A stretch of 50,902 nucleotides of DNA from Candidatus Gemmiger faecavium. GTDB taxonomy: Bacteria > Bacillota > Clostridia > Oscillospirales > Ruminococcaceae. A program made the position numbers and the translations under genes. Below are positions 50,523-50,902 of the stretch, piece by piece; position 1 is the stretch's first letter; each line of letters begins with the position of its first letter. Below the pieces are notes generated by a model. It made no database searches and was not told the DNA's origin. It saw only the letters and a list, made by a program, of their open reading frames with translations. Location: assembly GCA_019114415.1 (NCBI GenBank), contig DXFO01000018.1, positions 1-50,902 on the forward strand. Reading direction: 5' to 3'.

Positions 50523-50902
50523 ATGAGCAAAATCATCGGAATCGACCTGGGCACAACAAACAGCTGTGTCGCGGTCATTGAGGGCGGCAAGCCCGTGGTC
50601 ATCCCCAACGCGGAAGGTCAGCGCACCACGCCGTCGGTAGTGGCATTTGCCAAAAACGGCGAGCGTCTGGTGGGTGAGCCTGCCAAACGTCAGGCGGTGA
50701 CCAATGCCTGCCGGACCCTGAGCAGCGTCAAGCGCAATATGGGCGAGGATACCCGCTTTACCATTGACGGGCGGCCCTATTCCCCGCAGGAGATCAGCGC
50801 CCTGATCCTGCAAAAGCTCAAAACCGACGCCGAAGCCTACCTGGGCGAACCCGTCACCGAGGCCGTCATCACCGTGCCGGCCTACTTCAATGACGCCCAG
50901 CG
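50523..50902 (+). CDS. dnaK: Hsp70 chaperone DnaK, 5' part
   Basis: The first 126 residues are visible; the gene runs off the window. N-terminal nucleotide-binding domain: [16 protein letters not shown] (phosphate-1 loop), [37 protein letters not shown]-driven protein folding in the cytoplasm. AAAGGAC lies before ATG 50523. Not preceded by hrcA or grpE as in most Firmicutes operons; upstream is hisB on the other strand. Confidence 0.95.
   Translation, partial: MSKIIGIDLGTTNSCVAVIEGGKPVVIPNAEGQRTTPSVVAFAKNGERLVGEPAKRQAVTNACRTLSSVKRNMGEDTRFTIDGRPYSPQEISALILQKLKTDAEAYLGEPVTEAVITVPAYFNDAQ

Noticed and set aside
1-50902. CRISPR arrays, insertion sequences, prophage or integrase sites
   Set aside because: No spaced direct-repeat array, transposase-like protein or attachment-site duplication seen anywhere in the window.

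Overview
The window is GC-rich, gene-dense bacterial chromosome with no rRNA, tRNA, insertion sequence, prophage or CRISPR array that I can recognise. Strong Shine-Dalgarno sequences, sigma-A type promoters (TTGACA/TATAAT with 16-18 bp spacers), DapL-type lysine/peptidoglycan synthesis, an AbrB/SpoVT-like regulator, XpaC/TelA, DUF3048 lipoproteins and a class II archaeal-type ProS all point to a high-GC Clostridia member, most likely Oscillospiraceae/Ruminococcaceae (Faecalibacterium-Subdoligranulum-Gemmiger type). The genus is inference.

Layout. 1-2.95 kb: 5' part of glycogen phosphorylase (minus) divergent from an AraC regulator. 3-9 kb: tRNA t6A dehydratase TcdA, a DUF4173 membrane protein with a small partner, a DUF2975/XRE pair, an HD-domain protein and an NSS Na+ symporter. 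9.2-13.2 kb: a tightly packed xpaC-telA-lemA-tpm-marR operon. 13.4-14.7 kb: a deoxyinosine-type DNA glycosylase and a HAD phosphatase. 14.9-19 kb (plus): a reduced shape/division cluster mreC-mrdA-minD-mgsA without mreB, mreD, minC, minE or rodA. 19.2-21.4 kb: a fructose-1-phosphate kinase-like gene and an ECF sigma/anti-sigma pair with a recognisable ECF promoter. 21.6-27 kb: rubredoxin, a PPOX-like flavoprotein, dapL, then dapF-MBOAT-AlgJ-like. 27.2-30.2 kb (plus): acp, proS and a degenerate cation-exchanger-like membrane protein. 30.3-34.6 kb: DUF6311 membrane protein with an aldose epimerase, AbrB-like and XRE regulators. 35.2-40.1 kb: histidine phosphatase, two DUF3048 lipoproteins, YkvI-type transporter. 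40.3-44.2 kb: Na+/phosphate cotransporter with PhoB/PhoR-type two-component system, preceded by a three-repeat Pho-box-like element. 44.6-50.9 kb: small unknown protein, nucleoid-associated protein, secreted C39-like protease, peptidoglycan-binding protein, glyA, hisB, and the 5' end of dnaK.

Functional themes. Cell envelope work dominates: DAP synthesis (dapL, dapF), a candidate wall-polymer O-acetyltransferase pair, PBP2/MreC, envelope stress modules (ECF sigma/anti-sigma; XpaC-TelA-LemA-TPM) and secreted wall-associated proteins. The second theme is nutrient sensing (phosphate operon, glycogen use, fructose phosphate/methylglyoxal). Nothing is a clear-cut novel defence or mobile system. 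The best leads are the pared-down morphogenesis cluster, the MgsA homologue lacking two canonical active-site residues, the Pho-box-controlled Na/Pi-PhoBR operon and the dapF-linked O-acetyltransferase pair.
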